Shown here: positions 62,501 through 64,000 of the stretch, in pieces
Layout of the letters: every line of letters begins with the position of its first letter
Numbering within the stretch: the first letter of the stretch is position 1
Assembly (NCBI GenBank): GCA_903994365.1
Contig: CAJEXL010000011.1
Span: 1-64,000, forward strand
Direction of reading: 5' to 3'
Source of the DNA: an uncultured Chlorobiaceae bacterium
GTDB taxonomy: Bacteria > Bacteroidota > Chlorobiia > Chlorobiales > Chlorobiaceae
DNA length: 64,000 nt
Notes under the pieces: generated by a model
Databases searched by the model: none
Told to the model about the DNA's origin: nothing
What the model saw: the letters and a program-made list of their open reading frames with translations, nothing else
Position numbers and translations under genes: made by a program

Positions 62501-64000
62501 AACTTTGGCCTACAGCAAATCTGGTTTATACCATTGTTGGGCGTCCTACGTATGGGCAGGTTTTGCTTGAAGTGAGTTCGGGGGTTTGGAAAAGTCTTGA
62601 TACCGGTGGGCGTTTTACTCAAGCTGATATAGATGCTGGTAAAGTAAAGTACTACCAAAGTGCAGGTATAAGTGTTGAAACATCTGAGAAGTTCACGTTT
62701 ACCGTGCGCGATTCATCATACGGCTACGAGCTCCCTACTCCTGATAATCTCGGAAATATTGTGCCCGGAGCTGTTCGGGTTGGCGATGTTGCCAGCGGCG
62801 CTATACGCACTCTTGAGTTTGGTTTTAATTTAATTCCAGGAAGTGGCGGCGAGGGTGGTGGAACTGCCCCCACGTATGATGCCATGACCTATAACTTTGG
62901 TGTGGTTGGCACCAACTGTAATGGTGTAGGTAGTGGTTGGGATGAGGGAAATGCGACTGTTACCGGTGTGATTACCCAGTCAATGCTTGAGTATAAGATC
63001 ACTCGGACTTTCGATAGTACAACTCTTGAGCTTCCTGCTGCGGAAACGGTTTATACTCTTAGTGCTTTACCTACCAATGGTGTTGTGCAACGCAATACGG
63101 GAACAGTTGCAACTCCCGTTTGGTCCCTTCTCAGTATCAACAGCCAGTTTACGCAAGCAGATATCAATAGTAGCAAAATCCGCTTTTTGCATAATGGTGG
63201 TGAGGATTTCATCAATAGTTTTGGTTTTACTGTTTCTGATGGTACAGAAGCGGGGAGTTTGTCTAAAACCTTTACTATTAATGTTGCTCCGGTTAACGAC
63301 CGCCCAACGGCTAATGGTGGTTCTGCTGACGTAAAAGAAGGGAGTGGCAAGATTGTTCGTCTGGGTGCTGGCGTTCTTGGCATGAGTGATGCTGATGGTG
63401 CAACAGATTCAGAGGGGGAAGGCACGAATGTGCTATGGAACTCTCAAGTTTATGCGGACTTCCTGTGGTTCAAGATTACCGCGTTGCCGGCTGATGGCAG
63501 TATGGCTCATGGTACCTTGCAACGCTGGGATGGTGATTCGTGGGAATTGGTTACAACCGATACATGGTTGCCATCAACGCTGTTGACCGCTACCGATGTT
63601 GATGGTACGGGCGCTGGCACAACATCCGGCTTGCGCTATGTGCATGATGGTAGTGAGCCGCTTACTTACATGGGCGGCGCAAAGGTAACGTTTAGCTATG
63701 TCGTGCGTGATGATCTGGCTGCTCCTGCCAATGCCTTTGTAACAAGTACTGCGACTGATGGAATTACAGATGGCTCCGCACAATCCAACCAGAGCGGCAC
63801 TGCTACGGCGAAGATTAACATTGTACCAGTTAACAACGCGCCGCAAGTTGCCGATAAAGCTGGCGATGCAGAGCCAACAATTGCCGCAACCATTGCTGAA
63901 GGCGGCGCACTCGCTGGCCATAACAATATTCTTACCAACGTGCCGCAAGGTGGCACGCTTACCATTACCAGCTACATCCTCACCGCCATTGATTCGGATA
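59578..64000 (+). CDS. giant DUF4347/cadherin-repeat surface protein (5' part, runs off the window)
   Basis: An open frame of 1474 codons from the ATG at 59578 to the window end; an ATG at 59623 is an alternative start. Residues about 25-190 match DUF4347: REEIVFILGNLPDIQQLVAG, HLLSHGGAGELQLGTATLN, LLLYGCNVAAGSEGPLL and SDDLTGSVALGGDWVLE. From about residue 195 there follow cadherin-like and related calcium-binding repeats, with AENDPISTVIYTAHATDADG, DVNEVPTF-like linkers and many DxDG or DxNDN sites. Such proteins in green sulfur bacteria and cyanobacteria are very large secreted adhesins, usually exported by type I secretion; no Sec signal peptide is seen, which fits. The C-terminal export signal would lie outside the window. 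Base use is lower in complexity and repeat-rich. Confidence 0.88.
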   Translation, partial: MNSSKFCTPHLSLLSMPYRSVSSREEIVFILGNLPDIQQLVAGVNPGTEVYILDPQQNGLAQIADILAGRNGIDAIHLLSHGGAGELQLGTATLNSGTVNDYAGVLGQISAALSPTGDLLLYGCNVAAGSEGPLLVDTLSRLTLADVAASDDLTGSVALGGDWVLEYQTGVIESALPFADGVLAGYGGVMNNAAPTAITLSANTIAENVTVGGGVEIGTLTVIDPDTTGNNNVLTLEGADVASFSISGDMLMFTGTSPDFETNVSYNVMVKSTDGALIYSQAFTVNVTDINDNIPSITSVVTGSVAENDPISTVIYTAHATDADGTAPNNTVSYSLKGDGSTDDAELLNINSVTGAVTLKASADYESSQKSYMFTIVATDNGTPSLSSEQPVTVSVTNVNEVPTFALADSPLHYTERYAAVQIDAAAVLNDVDGNADWSGGKLEVQITSGSVASDTIGISDFDGDGTTITVSGTDILANGTDVGDLSASFGMVTGGTTLTITFDNDATNAIVQEVVQSLRYSNYGNDHSNTPRLVTITATDKVGSSASDTRTITVTPALYTPTLFTPEDTDVLVSGVFLSYAANLESVTLRIATTDGTARIGTPGSTSISGTNGSADFTISGTLVAVNSALATLYYTPTPNQNSSSGFFFSPRIELTADGATEPGFIVQNLAVTAVNDAPYLGSKTNLTVAEGGNSAFSLAQLATSSFSLDVDISTGQQVLVQQMMKITLLPTMGTLTYKDGVVDVDSVIPVSDLVNLKYTHSGADVSSTTTDSFGVAVSDGGGATTSGTLSIDITPVNVAPSLGGSPSIVEGQVKVVAPAINLGDSFDTLSNSTIVISNVSNGVQGTFFLDADDDNVLDSGEALSTSGSTTLDATQRVSLSTQLKFLQDGTEPNASGVTSLKYTITVTDAGGGTGTPSNAVSKTITLAVVPNNDQPVVVHITPPVSVAERSETPITTVMLQVTDYDLNPANPNELWPTANLVYTIVGRPTYGQVLLEVSSGVWKSLDTGGRFTQADIDAGKVKYYQSAGISVETSEKFTFTVRDSSYGYELPTPDNLGNIVPGAVRVGDVASGAIRTLEFGFNLIPGSGGEGGGTAPTYDAMTYNFGVVGTNCNGVGSGWDEGNATVTGVITQSMLEYKITRTFDSTTLELPAAETVYTLSALPTNGVVQRNTGTVATPVWSLLSINSQFTQADINSSKIRFLHNGGEDFINSFGFTVSDGTEAGSLSKTFTINVAPVNDRPTANGGSADVKEGSGKIVRLGAGVLGMSDADGATDSEGEGTNVLWNSQVYADFLWFKITALPADGSMAHGTLQRWDGDSWELVTTDTWLPSTLLTATDVDGTGAGTTSGLRYVHDGSEPLTYMGGAKVTFSYVVRDDLAAPANAFVTSTATDGITDGSAQSNQSGTATAKINIVPVNNAPQVADKAGDAEPTIAATIAEGGALAGHNNILTNVPQGGTLTITSYILTAIDSD

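Overview
The window looks like chromosome from a green sulfur bacterium (Chlorobiota; a Chlorobium/Pelodictyon-type genome is my best guess). The main evidence is the set of core genes (Hdr/Flx electron-transfer cluster, an AlaC-type aminotransferase, nnrD, purL, secA, murB, proBA) and the start of a giant cadherin-like DUF4347 protein of the kind known from this group. No 16S or other decisive marker is present, so the assignment is inference.

Region 1 (1-12.8 kb) is a defence and addiction island read almost entirely on the minus strand. It holds several toxin-antitoxin modules, some broken; a 1523-residue SF1 helicase fused to a Vsr/DUF559-type nuclease; a Shedu-like DUF4263 nuclease; an N4-cytosine-type methyltransferase broken by a deletion and a nonsense codon, next to an apparently intact nuclease partner; and a Septu-like pair (PtuA ATPase plus PtuB HNH nuclease). 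The left end is a decayed second copy of the antitoxin and helicase-tail region. A degenerate copy of the 3' end of proA lies at 9049-9165, so the methylase-Septu block is bracketed by proA ends.

Region 2 (12.8-18.9 kb) is a core stretch: proA, proB, a small multidrug-resistance pump, a DUF4143 ATPase, an FMN reductase and a Phd/PIN toxin-antitoxin pair.

Region 3 (18.9-38.2 kb) is the centre of interest: a complete type III-B (Cmr) CRISPR-Cas island. It has a 29-repeat array, a reverse transcriptase-Cas1 fusion, Cas2, all six Cmr subunits plus a second Cmr5-like protein, Cas6, a CARF-PD-(D/E)XK effector, a membrane-anchored Csx15-like putative ring nuclease and three unrecognised small genes, two of them membrane proteins. 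A XhoI/PaeR7I-type restriction-modification pair sits between RT-cas1 and cas2. The whole island is bracketed by a 49-bp direct repeat (47/49 identical) of the 5' end of murB, which suggests it was inserted at murB. One of the spacers judged newest has the T-arm and acceptor sequence of a tmRNA 3' end. That fits capture of an abundant RNA by RT-Cas1, although a phage attachment-site origin is equally possible.

Region 4 (38.2-56.3 kb) is core metabolism: murB with an extra C-terminal domain; a six-gene Hdr-Flx cluster (hdrCB fusion, hdrA, MvhD-like flxD, two dicluster ferredoxin proteins, an FAD/NAD subunit) likely to make a flavin-based electron-bifurcating complex; an aminotransferase; nnrD; purL; secA; and an NmrA-like reductase.

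Region 5 (56.5-64 kb) holds a membrane NACHT NTPase fused to a formylglycine-generating-enzyme-fold domain, which may be a diversity-generating-retroelement target, and the first 1474 codons of a giant cadherin-repeat adhesin that continues past the window.
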